From: Symbiodinium natans
Lineage: Eukaryota > Sar > Dinophyceae > Suessiales > Symbiodiniaceae
Assembly: GCA_905221605.1 (NCBI GenBank)
Contig: CAJNDS010002693.1
Coordinates: 148,282 to 212,281, forward strand
Reading direction: 5' to 3'
Length of the DNA stretch: 64,000 nucleotides
Shown: positions 54,066 to 64,000 of the stretch, in pieces
Numbering within the stretch: the stretch's first letter is position 1
Layout of the letters: each line of letters begins with the position of its first letter
Notes under the pieces: generated by a model
The model's input: only the letters and a program-made list of their open reading frames with translations
Told to the model about the DNA's origin: nothing
Database searches by the model: none
Program-made: the position numbers and the translations under genes

Positions 54066-55390
54066 GCCTTGAGTCTCCTAAACATCTGACCCCTAATCTA
54101 CCACGCCTCGCCCTGTTTTCACACAAGCCTGACATGGCTGCAACGCGCGAAGCCCGGCCCAACACGGTAGTTTACTGCTCGTCACTCCCCTACTTCTTCT
54201 TCTTCTGCTAACCTCGTCAGCAAAATTTCCAATCGCTGGGGCTTCTGTGATAGCTTTCATTGGCATCCCGCTTGCAACCTTGTGATTGAACTCTCAGTGA
54301 GGCGGTCGAGGAAGGACCCACCCTACAGAGCCAGTGAACTAAAAAACCCTAAACCCTAAACCCTAAACCCTAAACCTCTGTCTTGCGGCCTCAACTCACT
54401 GACCCAGCGCGCCCAATCACGGCCGACGTGGTGCCTGAAGGGATGCGAGGCTCACACCCAAACATCGCCAACCAGGGTGCATCCTTGAAATCATGCCATC
54501 AGCACGCTACGTCGAAAGATCTGTCACGAATAGGCCACATGAGTTTGTAGAAGTAGACCTTTCTAAATCCTTTGAAGGACTCATCGACTGGTACCCAAGC
54601 ACTCAGAAGGCAAAGACCCGAGGGCCGCAAAGAGGGGCAGATCACATCCGCCAACTTGCTTAGTTTTGTGGAGTACTACTTGGAGGTTCGGGGTACTAGT
54701 GTCCCGTGAGAACTGTAGCTATAATCGTCATAATTGGGTTATAAGTACGGTTATTCTTGGGTTTCTAAGCCACGGCCAGGAAACACTCAGAACGCGGGTA
54801 TGACATAGGTGAACCTTCAGGAGCGAGCTGGGGTTGACCCGCATAACCCGTGCCTCCCACACTCCTCCCACGTCTTTTCCAGAGATTGGCGAATGGTCGG
54901 CTCTCCAAGTGCCTCGGCACCAGGGAAGCAAGCACGCATGCATGCACGCAATCAACAAGCGCATGCGCATACGTACATGCACACACACACACACACAGTC
55001 ACACACACAGAGACCGAGACCACATGCACGGACACACATGGCCACGAGTTCACGCTAACTGCGGACTTTGGCGTTCGACCGTCTGGCAGAAGTGGGCGAG
55101 GACATCGTCCGATCTTCAGAAGCTTGATAATATCTTACATTGTGTTGTCGAGTGCTACAAAGTTTTATCTTCTCTTCTGATTAGCTTTTGGGGAGCTGCG
55201 GCTATCTACCAACCAGTTGGGTTATCAACAGGATCCTGGCCACCATGTCCGGGACGCTCCAAACGCGAACGGCTATCAAGGGCACGCAGCAGCTCAATCC
55301 CTGCAGCCTCTTAACGCCTTGCAACCCCTGAACCCTAAACCCTAACCCCCAAACCCCAAGCCCTAAACCCTAAACCCTAAACCCTAAACC
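54066..55390. other. Unassigned; half foldback element, CA repeat, CCCTAAA
   Basis: CCCTAAA patches at 54345-54378 and 55330-55390. 54677-54750 matches one end and the interior of the foldback family (TACTTGGAGGTTCGGGGTAC, GGTTATAAGTAC) without a right end. CA tract 54978-55010. No supported gene. Confidence 0.55.
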
Positions 55391-55512
55391 TGTTCACCGC
55401 ACTTATCACTGACCTCGGCTCTCAGGCCGCGGCTACAGCGCAGCTCCAAGCTCCGCCTCGTCCAGGCGGAGCCTTGGGCCTTGCTGGTGCAAAAGGTCGC
55501 AGCCTTCGATGG
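55391..55512. other. GC-rich, exon-like segment between inverted arrays
   Basis: Three frames are open on this 120-bp GC-rich segment (for example LRPRLQRSSKLRLVQAEPWA on plus), so strand and frame cannot be chosen. CCCTAAA left, TTTAGGG right (55512-55595). Confidence 0.35.
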
Positions 55513-56071
55513 CCAGGGTTTAGGGTTTAGGGTTTAGGGTTTAGGGTTTAGGGTTTAAGGTTTAGGTTTTTGGGTTTTGGGTTTAGGGTTTAGGGCACAG
55601 AGTGCTTTGCCACCTCTTGCCACCTCTGGCCGCGGGCAAGCAACCTTGCATGCAGCATGCAGCTGCCGCAGCATTCTTGCCACTGCGGGCTTGAGCCCAA
55701 GCCACAAAGCCACCAAGTCTCACTCAGCAGCCCAAGCTGTTGGGCCGAAGATTGAGATCCAAGGTCCACGGCATTCCAGTCTCCCTGCGAGGTGCTGCCT
55801 GGCGACCTCGTTTTCCAGGCTGTCCCGGGCTCTGTTGCAAAGGGTGTGCTGGTCCCTGTGCCCAGCCTTAAGGGGCTGTAAGGATGCTTCAGCACAAGGA
55901 GTTCAAGGTCTGCTTACAGAAGCCGGAGCTTCAGGATTCAGTACCTGACAGGCACCTTGTTGGGGACCCATGGGCGACAGATTCGTCACATGCTTGGGAG
56001 AAGGAACACTTGGTTGCCCTCGAGACCGCATCATCACAATGGTGTGTCAACGGTGTCGAAGCATGGCAAGT
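55513..56071. other. TTTAGGG array, then 3' flank of PPR-SMR gene
   Basis: TTTAGGG to 55595; the rest has overlapping open frames on both strands and no recognised family. Confidence 0.45.
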
Positions 56072-56557
56072 TCATCGTCTTGCGGAATCTTTCGGAATCC
56101 TGCAGATCAACAGTCCCGGGTTTTCATGCTGAAATGACACATCTGCTCTTGCACCCAACATTCGCAGCACCGCCTGCCGGACCAAGGCTTCGCCATCGCT
56201 GCGCGACCCGCGCCCCGTGATGATCTGAATCTGGTAGCTGCTGCTGCCGCTTTGCGAAGCCTCGGCTCTCTCTTCAAGAGCCCCAAGGGCCGACTCCACG
56301 GCCAGCTCCGCAACCGCCACGGGCATGTTGTGGAGGTCCAAGACAGGGCAGCCCAGCTCCGGCCGGAGGAGGTGCTCCCGGATCTCACGCAGGTGCAGGG
56401 TCTTCTGGTTAAAAATCTGCTGGGCCAGGGGCCGCTGCTGGGCATTGCACAGGGCGAGCAGGACCGTCATGTAGTCCGCCTCGCTGACTTTGCTGGGCGG
56501 GATCCGCCGGAAGATGCCCAGCGCCTCCTCCCACATGGCCACCTCGTCTGGTCGCTT
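56072..56557 (-). CDS. PPR-SMR protein, last exon (Smr domain)
   Basis: Acceptor TCTAGAG|AAG in phase 0 with the previous exon (STLDK|KRPDEV). 161 codons to a stop at 56074-56072. It starts with a PPR helix pair (AMWEEALGIFRRIPPSKVSE), followed by a C-terminal Smr domain with its LDLH motif (CPVLDLHNMPVAVAELAVES) and TGRG motif (IQIITGRGSRSDGEALVRQA). Smr domains in PPR-SMR proteins can bind or cut nucleic acid. The protein likely acts in organelle RNA processing. Confidence 0.75.
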   Translation of the reverse strand, partial: KRPDEVAMWEEALGIFRRIPPSKVSEADYMTVLLALCNAQQRPLAQQIFNQKTLHLREIREHLLRPELGCPVLDLHNMPVAVAELAVESALGALEERAEASQSGSSSYQIQIITGRGSRSDGEALVRQAVLRMLGARADVSFQHENPGLLICRIPKDSARR

Positions 56558-56695
56558 CTCTAGAAGCATTGGTCCCCCTTTTTGGTGGCCCGTATACTAT
56601 AAGGTGGAGCTACCGATGATTTAGGGCACCCACAAAAGGTTGAGGGTCTAGGGTTGAGGGCTTAGGGTTTAGGCCCATCATTTTGAGAGCTGACC
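56558..56695 (-). other. PPR-SMR intron with TTGAGGG repeats
   Basis: GT-AG intron of 138 bp; sense strand contains CCCTAAACC/CCCTCAACC units at 56641-56675. Confidence 0.6.
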
Positions 56696-56746
56696 TTGTC
56701 AAGCGTGCTGATGATCGCGCTGAAGACCGTGGCCTCCTGCGGCGCC
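56696..56746 (-). CDS. PPR-SMR protein, 17-codon exon
   Basis: Acceptor TTCTCAG|GCG, donor GACAAG|GTCAGC, phase 0. APQEATVFSAIISTLDK is the first helix of a PPR motif completed by the last exon. Confidence 0.68.
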
Positions 56747-57200
56747 TGAGAAGAATAGGGTTAGGGGTTGAGGGTTTAGGGTTGAAGGTTGAGGGTTGAT
56801 GGTTGAGGGTTTAGAGTTTAGGGTTCAGGGTTTAGGGCCTAGGGTTTAGGGTTGACTAGGGTTTAGGGTTGAGGGTTTAGGGTTTAGGGTTGATGCTTCA
56901 GGGTTTACGGTTGAGGAAAGGAAGGCGACTCATCGTTACAACTCAGTACAACGTGGCTGCAGGTAGAAGATGCGAGACATGCTTCGTAGATGCGAGATGG
57001 GGGGGGGTTTACGATCATAAGGGGGCCCTTAACATAGACACCCAAAGAGTAGGACTGAGTAGGATCCCCTTATAGAAAGGTAGAAAGACCCCCCCCCCCC
57101 CCCAAAGAGTAGGATCCCCTGATTTATAAGGACCCCACACCCCTAAATTTCGGAAACTTCCGGATGTTTCTCGATTCTACCAAGGCCAAGGCACCCAAGC
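56747..57200 (-). other. PPR-SMR intron with GC donor and telomere-like array
   Basis: GC-AG intron (CCCAG|GCTTG ... CTCAG|GCGCC) with CAGGC at both junctions. It contains TTTAGGG/TTGAGGG at 56760-56920 (plus strand) and a duplicated CCCAAAGAGTAGGA at 57039 and 57101. Confidence 0.62.
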
Positions 57201-57266
57201 CTGGGACGCGTCGTGGAAGTCCGTCTGTATATCCAGGCCCGACTCGAAGAGTGCCAGGGCCGTCTC
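57201..57266 (-). CDS. PPR-SMR protein, 22-codon exon
   Basis: Acceptor ACTAAG|GAG, GC donor TCCCAG|GC, phase 0. ETALALFESGLDIQTDFHDA reads as the second helix of a PPR motif. Confidence 0.65.
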
Positions 57267-57374
57267 CTTAGTTTGTCCAGCACCTAGAGGCTTTAAAGGG
57301 TTAACCTTTGGGATTACAAGGGGAATCTATCACCCCAAAAAGGCTAAAGGTTGCCTAGTCTACTACTCAGTCTC

Positions 57375-58194
57375 CCACAGGGAGGAGGAGCGGAGCTGCG
57401 CACCCGAAGTCCCCTGCTTCTCCCAGAGTGCCAGGGCGCTCTTGCAGGCGCTGATGGCCGCGCTGAACCGGTAGCTTGGAGGAAACCTGAAGTGGTGCGG
57501 CAGATTCTCGAAGAGGAGGTGGCATGCTTGCTGCCACTGCCCAGCTTCACCGCAGCCGCCGGCTGCTGCGAAGTAATGCTGCCACGAGATGCTCTCGACC
57601 CACTCCATCTCGGAAAGCAGGCTGCAAGCCTGCTGCCAGCGAAAGGCCTTGCCAAGGGCGTGCAGGACGTTCACCATGTTTGCAGGCTGCGGGCGGAAGC
57701 CCCACTCCGCGGGCATCGTCCAGAAGAGATGTACGGCCCATGACCAAGCAGAGCCCGCGGCACACGCTGCCAAGAGCGAAGTTAGGCAGATTGCATTTGG
57801 ACGCTGCATTTGGCTGACCAGGTGCAGTGCATCGACCCATCTGTGTGACCGCTCGCATAGTCCGAGGGCCGCACCGTAGGTGACGGTGTCGGGCTGGATT
57901 TGTTGATGCTGCATCTGCCCCCACAGCATCTTAAAGCTCATGTTAGACGCAGCTGAATAGCGAGAGGATGCCTGCAGAACGGCGCTGTATGCTAACATGT
58001 CCCAGTCGAGGCACTGATGTCGACATTCTCTGAGAATGTCCAGAGCAGCGCTCCAGAAATAGGCCCTGGAGCAGGCACCGGCTACGACGGTAAACATCTG
58101 CGTGTCGAGCTGCAGCCTCGACCGGCATACCTCTTCCAGAAGAGTCAAAGCTACTTGCCATCCAGAGGAGTGCTGCTTTGCCTGGGACACCTTA
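57375..58194 (-). CDS. PPR-SMR protein, central exon (about seven PPR motifs)
   Basis: Acceptor CTAACCCACAG|T completes the split codon of exon 1 (CA|T). The frame contains repeated PPR signatures: MFTVVAGACSRAYFWSAALD, DMLAYSAVLQASSRYSAASN, DTVTYGAALGLCERSHRWVD, and YRFSAAISACK. The 3' end is uncertain: a GA donor at TGTGG|GAGAC keeps phase 0 and shares GAGAC with the next exon's start. Confidence 0.75.
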
Positions 58195-58201
58195 CTGTGG
58201 G

Positions 58202-59069
58202 TTAGCAGGGAATTGGGGACTGAGGTACGCTATCCCTTAAAGAGTACATATTTCTATATATATGTATATATACTTGAGATCGGGGCCACGAAAGCTAGAA
58301 ACGCGGCTGACAAGCAAGCTTTTTTCGAGTCAGGCAGGAGAAGTGCGGGCGCAGCAGCGCAGCCGAGCAGGACGGGACTGCCGAATCGGTGTAAGCAAAA
58401 CGAAACATGATGGGACACGCAGCGGTCAAGAGCTGTCGGAAGCTGCGGATTCGAATGCTCATCCCGGGGCCTTACAGCTCGACAACAGGGCCTGACCAAG
58501 ACGGAGGGGGAAGCCTGAAAAGGGGGGGGGGGTGGGGGGGCCAAAAGGGGGGGGGGGGGCCCCCCCCTCCCCCCCCAGAAATCAATTAAGGTGACCCTGA
58601 AAGGAGGGGGGGGGGGGCGGGGACACCTTAAGATTGACTTTGTCAATCCTAGGGGCCCCCCCCCCCCCTCCACAGCCCTTTATCTCTCTGATTTTCAGAC
58701 CACTTAAGGGTCGGAGTCGCTTCTTGACCCAGCTGAACACTAGAGAGAATTCTTGTAAACGACAACTCTCGCGAGCTCCAAGGAGCTAGCTTTCGTGATA
58801 TATATATATATATATGGCCCTAATTTCTCATCCCCTGCTAGCCAACAGACTAAGACACAACCGCCAGGATGTAGCTGTCCAGATTGGCAGCCGGCAGCAC
58901 GAGCTGCCCAAGCCGTGCCCCAGCTCGGCGAAGAAGCATCAGCGCACTTCCCGTCTGCGAACCGCACCTCGGGTTGGCCCCTTAAACCCTCTGAAAGATA
59001 CTCATGAATCTATGAGACCCTCTCCTAGTAGGGGAAAAAATTTCAAGAGTGTCCCAAGGTCCTAGGCAC
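58202..59069. other. PPR-SMR first intron
   Basis: Contains TA tracts (58255-58275, 58796-58813), poly-G/poly-C blocks at 58520-58670 and unique sequence. No telomere-like array. Confidence 0.6.
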
Positions 59070-59746
59070 TGATAAGCAGAGATCGCCATGTTCAGGAGGG
59101 CGGTGTCCAGCGGCCTGGCATGCGCCACGTGCCAAAAGATGCCAAGAGCTTCCGACCAAAGCTGGCGTCTTAGCAGCGTGGAGAGGACGGCATAGCGGTA
59201 GCGAGGGGAAGTTCTGTCACGGTTGATTTCGGACACCGTCGCTTGCAAGCATGGCTCAGACCACTTGGAGGCGAGCTGGGCGACGCCCTGCTTGCGAGCA
59301 CCTTTACAAGCTTCAATCACCGCCGAATAGGAGATAGCATCAGGAGTGACAGAACGCTGCATTTCAAGAAAGAGCTCCAAGGCTGCTTCCCATTGATGGG
59401 CAGAAGCGCACGCCCCCAAAGTGGCATTGTAGGAGAACTTGTCCATCAAGCCGCGACGTCCTGGTCGCAAAGCTCCGAACAGCTCCATGTCACGCAGGAT
59501 TGCCAGGGCTTTTGCCCAACGGTGCAGGCGCCCACAAGCTGCCAAGACCGTGTTGTGCAGGACCTTCCCCTTGCTTGCCAAGAGCCAGTCAGCGGAAGCA
59601 GGCTGCAGAGCCGACGGGGGGACCTTGCCGACTTTCCCGTGCCGCCAGGAGTCGTAGACTTCGAGAAACTCTTCGTCGCTCGGCTGCTTCGCGGCCCGCG
59701 CGAAGCCCCGGCGCCCCAGACGCCGGGCAGGCAGCCTGCGAAGCAT
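59070..59746 (-). CDS. PPR-SMR protein, first exon with organelle targeting sequence
   Basis: Start ATG at 59746-59744: MLRRLPARRLGRRGFARAAK is an Arg-rich presequence typical of mitochondrial import. PPR motifs include VLHNTVLAACGRLHRWAKAL, FSYNATLGACASAHQWEAAL and ISYSAVIEACK. Donor TTATCA|GTGCC; the spliced product reads LLNMAISAY-H-KVSQAK, restoring the common dinoflagellate PPR pattern. The full protein would be about 700 residues. An out-of-frame ATG lies just upstream. Confidence 0.75.
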
Positions 59747-61498
59747 CCGTGCGCATGGCGAAGCCCAGTCCAAGCTGTTGCTTGCTTCGGATGGCGACAC
59801 AAGCTCCGAAGGGGTTTAGGGTTTAGGGTTTAGGGCCTACGGAGCACCAATTCACTGCGAAAAGCCAACTTTGTTACAAACGGCCTGCGATCATGAATGT
59901 TGGCTATTCAAGTGAATACTCGTCACAACGGAGGGACCTTGAAAAGCTGCAGATAGCCTGTGAAGCAGGGTGGAAAGCTTCGTTGAGCCTTTTTGGTTCT
60001 TGCCTTTTATTTGCCCCATCTCTCTGAGCCTCACCTCCTCTATATGTTCCTTGGAAATCTCACCCCTGCTTGAGATAACCTTGTGGCTGCGGACAGGTTT
60101 TGGAATCGCCTATGACCTTGCAACTAGGACAATATTTGGAGTTGCGGGACACGCTATCTGCAGCGTGGAGCGTCACGCTCAGTATTGGAAGCTTGCAATG
60201 TACGGCACACATCGAGACGGTTGAAACACTTCGGCATGCCACAACTCACCCTGAAACAGTTGCCGGACAGCTGGAAAAAAAAAAAGATGCTCTTCAAGGA
60301 GAAGCAAGCGGTTCCGGGAGACTGAAGCCAAAACACGAACCTCTGCACCAAGGTGCCCTGACGTCCGCTTCATGGAGTACTGCTCGAACTTCTGCCCTCA
60401 ACAAACGCACGCTTCCATAAGTTTAGGAAACCGCGGCTGTCTCAAGCGCAACCGCCCATCGCCAATCGAGGACACGTGCCCATACAACTCTACACAAGGC
60501 TAGCATGCTACCTTGCGCTCAGGAAGTCGATACTCTAACACCCTCCGTCGTCAAGTGTAGGCTGAAGCAACCCTAAACCCTAGACCCTAAACCCTAAACC
60601 CTAGAACCCTAGACCCTAGACCCTAGAGCGCGGGTGCGCATGTTTGCACGTCCAGCTCGCGGCGGCGGTAAAGCTCTTTTCAACCAGCAAAAAACATCTG
60701 GGGAGCATGAGAGGCCACATGACCAAGTTATTTCGCTGTAGTATAAATTCGAGGGCATGACCCATGATAAACAATCATGGTTCAGGAACAGGAATACGGT
60801 GAGTTCGAGTCGCGACGTCACGGATCACGCCGAGATACTCGACAGCTTCGTTTGATGGGTTTCGGGTTCAAGCCCTCCACTTCTCGGTCTAAAAACGTTG
60901 AAACTGTGCTTTTGTTCAAAGGTGCTAGGGGTTTGGAGTTTTCGTGGGCGCTTAGCTGATGTAGGGGCCATAGAGGTTTAGGGGGCTCCCTTCAAAGGGC
61001 CATGGGGGCCGTAAGGTTCGAATTGGACAGGCGTTGTGGATCTCTAAGCCCACAACCCTAAACCCTTTCAACCCTACTGTATCAAGCCACTAAAACCTCA
61101 ACCCCGTAGACCCTACATTCGCGAAAGGAAGGAAGGTGGAGGTGAGGGTTCCACGGAGGCGACGATGGTGTTTGGGCCACTCGGGCTCTAGATTCCAGGT
61201 CTAGGCGTTGGGGTTTAGGGTTTCGGGTGCCCTCAAACCTTAACCCCTAAACCCTAAACCCTAAACCCAGGCACCTGGGCGTAATGCGCTCCATAGCCCT
61301 GACAAGCTCCGCATTAAGATCCATCTGCTGTGCACGGGCTCGTGCGGGAGGCAAATGTTTTCATTTTGGGGTCTAGGGGTTCAGGGTTTAAGCAAGTCGT
61401 AGGCAGCATAGTATGATTCATCACAAGCACGAAATTTCACAACAGCCGCAGGGGGAGTTGGCGCTAATACGAGAGGGCGCGGGGTCACGAGCTTTTGT
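59747..61498. other. Upstream of PPR-SMR; unassigned
   Basis: A TTTAGGG patch at 59815-59835 lies just upstream of the PPR start. A plus frame at 60100-60420 (GQYLELRDTLSAAWSVTLSI) is a weak coding candidate. C-type patches occur at 60570-60625 and 61240-61268. Confidence 0.35.
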
Positions 61499-61986
61499 TC
61501 AAGTCAGATCGTGCGTTTCAATCCTTCCGTCTGCGTAGTAGTCAAACATGACCGTGGCCTCCTTCCGCTGGAGCTTGCACGCCATACTCACTGTTGCACT
61601 CAAGCTGACCATGACGACCGGGCTTTCGATCGTCCCAACGTTCTCTTCATTGCCGACTTGGGTGATCCTGAGCGTGGCACTGCATGAAGGGGCCACTTCC
61701 GGCTTAGCTACGATGTAGCAATGCGAGAGGTATTGACCGGGCTTATCCCTCAGGTGGCCAAGCGCATGGCAAGTGGGCGTCATCTCGACTTCCACAACGT
61801 TGCTGAACAGCCATGGCTGGTACAAGGCGACTGTCACGCTCCTGCCCCAAACCCGCTTCCAACCTGCCATGTCCTCCCACTTTACATCTCGTGGCTTGGC
61901 AGATATGCGGACCTCCTGCACTTCCGACGCCCCTTTGAGCTTGTCAGCGAGATCGATTGCTCGGGAGATGTAGTCCACCACTTTGC
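61499..61986 (-). CDS. Unrecognised secreted-protein family, paralogue A, exon 2
   Basis: Acceptor GTGTAG|GC joins the split Gly codon of exon 1; the frame runs to a stop at 61501-61499. Conserved with paralogue B: VVEVEMTPTC, KPGQYLSHC, NVGTIESPVVMVSLSATV and YADGRIET-DL. The conserved cysteines and beta-rich look suit an extracellular domain. Whole protein 198 residues. Confidence 0.7.
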
Positions 61987-62093
61987 CTACACTCCCCTTA
62001 GAACCTTCACAAAAATACTATGCTTTAACACTTCTGGGTTTTATTTATGTAAATATAAACAGAAAAAGGCTTTCCTACGGGGGCTATAGTTGC
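61987..62093 (-). other. Paralogue A intron, absent from paralogue B
   Basis: 107-bp GC-AG intron (GTGGCCG|GCAAC ... GTGTAG|GCAAAG) with GGCAA at both junctions. AT-rich interior. Paralogue B reads straight through the same site. Confidence 0.68.
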
Positions 62094-62202
62094 CGGCCAC
62101 TTCGAAGGTGGCTTCGAGATCACCTGGGCTCGGCATGAGAAGATCCTCGTGCAGGCCAGCAGCCATGAAGGAAAGGATCATGGCCAGCAGGGCACGCGAC
62201 AT
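62094..62202 (-). CDS. Unrecognised secreted-protein family, paralogue A, exon 1
   Basis: ATG at 62202-62200 begins MSRALLAMILSFMAAGLHED, a signal peptide, then GDLEATFEVAG, which matches GDLEAIFKVAG in paralogue B. 36 codons plus one base. Confidence 0.68.
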
Positions 62203-62784
62203 TCTCCACTACCCGTCCCATGTACACAAAAGTGTCAGTCAACGGAAACTCTGAACCAAAGGGCCTTGGCCAGAGCGTGTTTTTTGCGCTGCAAACCTCA
62301 CGCGCCGACGCATCTATCGACGCACTTCTCCGATGTGTAGGGTAACGACCATCCTAAACCCTGAACACCCAACCCTAAACCCCAAACCCCAAACCCCAAA
62401 CCCTAAACCCTAGTACCCAAAACCTCCGAGAGCTCATATGTTTCAATCATCCCAGGACCTCTCAAGTTCGCCGGGTGCTCCAATGATCTCCAATGCTACT
62501 GTTTCGTCAGCACACATACTCTACTCTATTCTACTCTATTCTACTCCATTCTACTCTATTCTACTCTATTCCACTCTGGTCTACTCTACTCTACTCTACT
62601 CTGCTCTACTCTGCTCTACTCTGCTCTGCTCTGCTTTGCTCTCCTAGCATACTCCACGACTCTCGAGGTTGAAGGTCTAGGGTTTAAGGTTTAAGGTCTA
62701 GGCTTCTATACTCAAGCATACTATATAAAGCTTGCAGTGAATGCGGTATGCTTCTCATTTTGTCTCCTGCCCTCACAGCAGGCA
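62203..62784. other. Intergenic between paralogues
   Basis: C-type patch 62350-62415; (TCTAC/TCTAT)n pentamer microsatellite 62515-62640. Confidence 0.75.
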
Positions 62785-63432
62785 TCAACTCAAGTCACGC
62801 GTTTCGATCCTCCCATCGGCATAGAAATCAAAGACGACTGTGGTCTGCATGCTTTGAAACTTGCACGCAATGTTCACCGTCGCGCTCAAGCTGACCATGG
62901 CCACAGGGCTCTCAAATGTTCCGACATTATGCGGCCCACCTTCTTGACTGATCGTGACGGCAGCGGTGCATGACCAAACTGCAAAGGGCTCAACTAAGAT
63001 GCGACAGTTTTTTAGATATTCACCTGGCTTGCCTGCCAGGCGGCCATGTACCATGCACGTAGGCCTCATCTTTACCTCCACAACATTCAAGTCTTCGAGG
63101 TCTTGCAATCCCGCTGCTCGAAGAAGGCCCTGCAACAGGAAGTTGGGCACCATCTGGGCTCTCTGGATGCTCCCATAGATGGGCCGGAAACCATACATCG
63201 GAGTGCTGGCATCTTCTGGTACCGCAGAAACGCAGACATCCTCAACATGCACTTCCGCTTGATGCTTGTCCAGAAGCTCGAAAGTCTTTCTTGTAAAGCC
63301 TGTCACAGTCGTGCCAGCGACTTTGAAGATGGCTTCGAGATCGCCTGTGGCATTGGGCTGCAACTGCGATCTGCGAACTTCCTGCCGCATTGCAACAGCC
63401 ATGACAGCATGGACCAACAAGGCACGCAACAT
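62785..63432 (-). CDS. Unrecognised secreted-protein family, paralogue B
   Basis: Single-exon 215-residue frame, ATG 63432 (MLRALLVHAVMAVAMRQEVR, signal peptide) to TGA. Shares with paralogue A GDLEA.F.VAG, VVEV.M.PTC, KPGEYLKNC, NVGTFESPVAMVSLSATVNI and FYADGRIET-DLS. It has an extra segment (GFRPIYGSIQRAQMVPNFLL) that A lacks or has shortened. Tandem head-to-tail with A, 1.2 kb apart. Confidence 0.72.
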   Translation of the reverse strand: MLRALLVHAVMAVAMRQEVRRSQLQPNATGDLEAIFKVAGTTVTGFTRKTFELLDKHQAEVHVEDVCVSAVPEDASTPMYGFRPIYGSIQRAQMVPNFLLQGLLRAAGLQDLEDLNVVEVKMRPTCMVHGRLAGKPGEYLKNCRILVEPFAVWSCTAAVTISQEGGPHNVGTFESPVAMVSLSATVNIACKFQSMQTTVVFDFYADGRIETRDLS

Positions 63433-63885
63433 CGTATGAACGGCCGGACATGAATTTGCCAGTCGACGCCGACTTGGGCCACAAGGACTTCAGAAGTGGA
63501 CTTCATAACACAGGCCCGCCTAAAGTATGCGCACAGGGCTTGACGTCGCAACTGTCATGTCTAGCCGACTCTACAGCCGCCAACTGGCCCATATCTCCAG
63601 TCTCGCAAACCCGCCTTGGGGGGGCCAGCTGCCTCTGCAGGCTATATTGATTTCACGCTGTGATGTGGCTTCGAACTTCTCATAAGGTTTATTTAGGGTT
63701 TACAAGATTTGGACTCGACTCCCGTGGTGGAACACCAAAAACACCTGTGCATCATTCCTTACGATTGCAGAAAGCAGTCACCTGCTTCTGTATTCCCGGG
63801 ACTGCAAGGCTCTTTAACGTTTAGTTTAGGGGTGTTACGGTGTGTGGGGAGGGGCAATGGCAATGAAGCGTACACTGACACCAGC
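63433..63885. other. No supported gene
   Basis: Upstream flank of paralogue B; unique sequence with one short GGTTTATTTAGGGTTTA patch near 63690. Confidence 0.4.
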
Positions 63886-63946
63886 TCAAAGCCACTTAGC
63901 CTTGAAGAAGTAGAAGTAGGTTGCTACTGCTACCACTGCGATTGCA
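63886..63946 (-). CDS. Possible tail exon with one membrane helix
   Basis: Acceptor GGGTTTAG|C then LAIAVVAVATYFYFFKAKWL and TGA. It would be a C-terminal transmembrane tail. The acceptor resembles a TTTAGGG unit. Upstream coding is not resolved before the right edge. Confidence 0.33.
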
Positions 63947-64000
63947 AGCTAAACCCTGAGAACATCTGTGTTTTCTTCTGGCAAGTCTGGCATCCAAGCG

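Noticed and set aside
55884-56220. Plus-strand frames over the end of the PPR-SMR gene
   Set aside because: They are antisense to the Smr-domain exon, whose motifs are clear.

Overview
This window looks like nuclear DNA of a dinoflagellate, probably close to Symbiodiniaceae or Suessiales. The evidence is: plant/dinoflagellate-type telomere repeats (TTTAGGG/CCCTAAA) scattered through the interior; small exons with GT, GC and possibly GA splice donors and AG|G-like acceptors; and an AT-rich insert carrying a mitochondrial cox3 of dinoflagellate type (no seventh helix, stops where RNA editing would be needed, flanking hairpins). I saw no bacterial operons, rRNA, tRNA, CRISPR array or spliced-leader gene. 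A 100-N assembly gap lies at 13901-14000.

Layout. 1-643: start of a minus-strand PC-esterase/SGNH-like gene running off the left edge. 766-12 kb: dense telomere-like arrays with isolated short exons on both strands. 12-20 kb: a PGYGQ-rich exon, a degenerate satellite, microsatellites, an unrecognised minus exon and another minus exon at 19.6 kb. 20-25 kb: arrays, plus exons, a zinc-ribbon exon and an intronless ATP-grasp gene. 25.6-27.2 kb: minisatellites. 27.2-27.9 kb: exons of a coiled-coil protein. 28.1-29.9 kb: mitochondrial insert with cox3. 30-45 kb: arrays with exons, a degraded KDZ-like transposase and a 402-residue intronless ORF. 45.3-48.2 kb: an exostosin (GT47) gene. 52-53.1 kb: a METTL21-type methyltransferase. 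53.5-53.8 kb: a second mitochondria-like fragment. 56-59.8 kb: a five-exon PPR-SMR gene. 61.5-63.4 kb: tandem paralogues of an unrecognised secreted family.

The most unusual aspect is how telomere-like DNA relates to genes. Short GC-rich exon-like segments (about 50-150 bp) repeatedly sit between a CCCTAAA array on the left and a TTTAGGG array on the right, the orientation of a linear fragment capped at both ends. Head-to-head TTTAGGG/CCCTAAA junctions also occur. In genes whose splicing can be reconstructed (exostosin, PPR-SMR) the arrays lie inside introns, and in places a repeat supplies the acceptor (TTTAG|G). Some introns carry 5-7 bp direct repeats across both splice junctions, and one intron is present in one tandem paralogue and absent from the other. 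Together this suggests recent intron gain, partly with telomere-like filler.

All exon calls come from reading frames, splice motifs and phase agreement by eye. No alignment or transcript was available.
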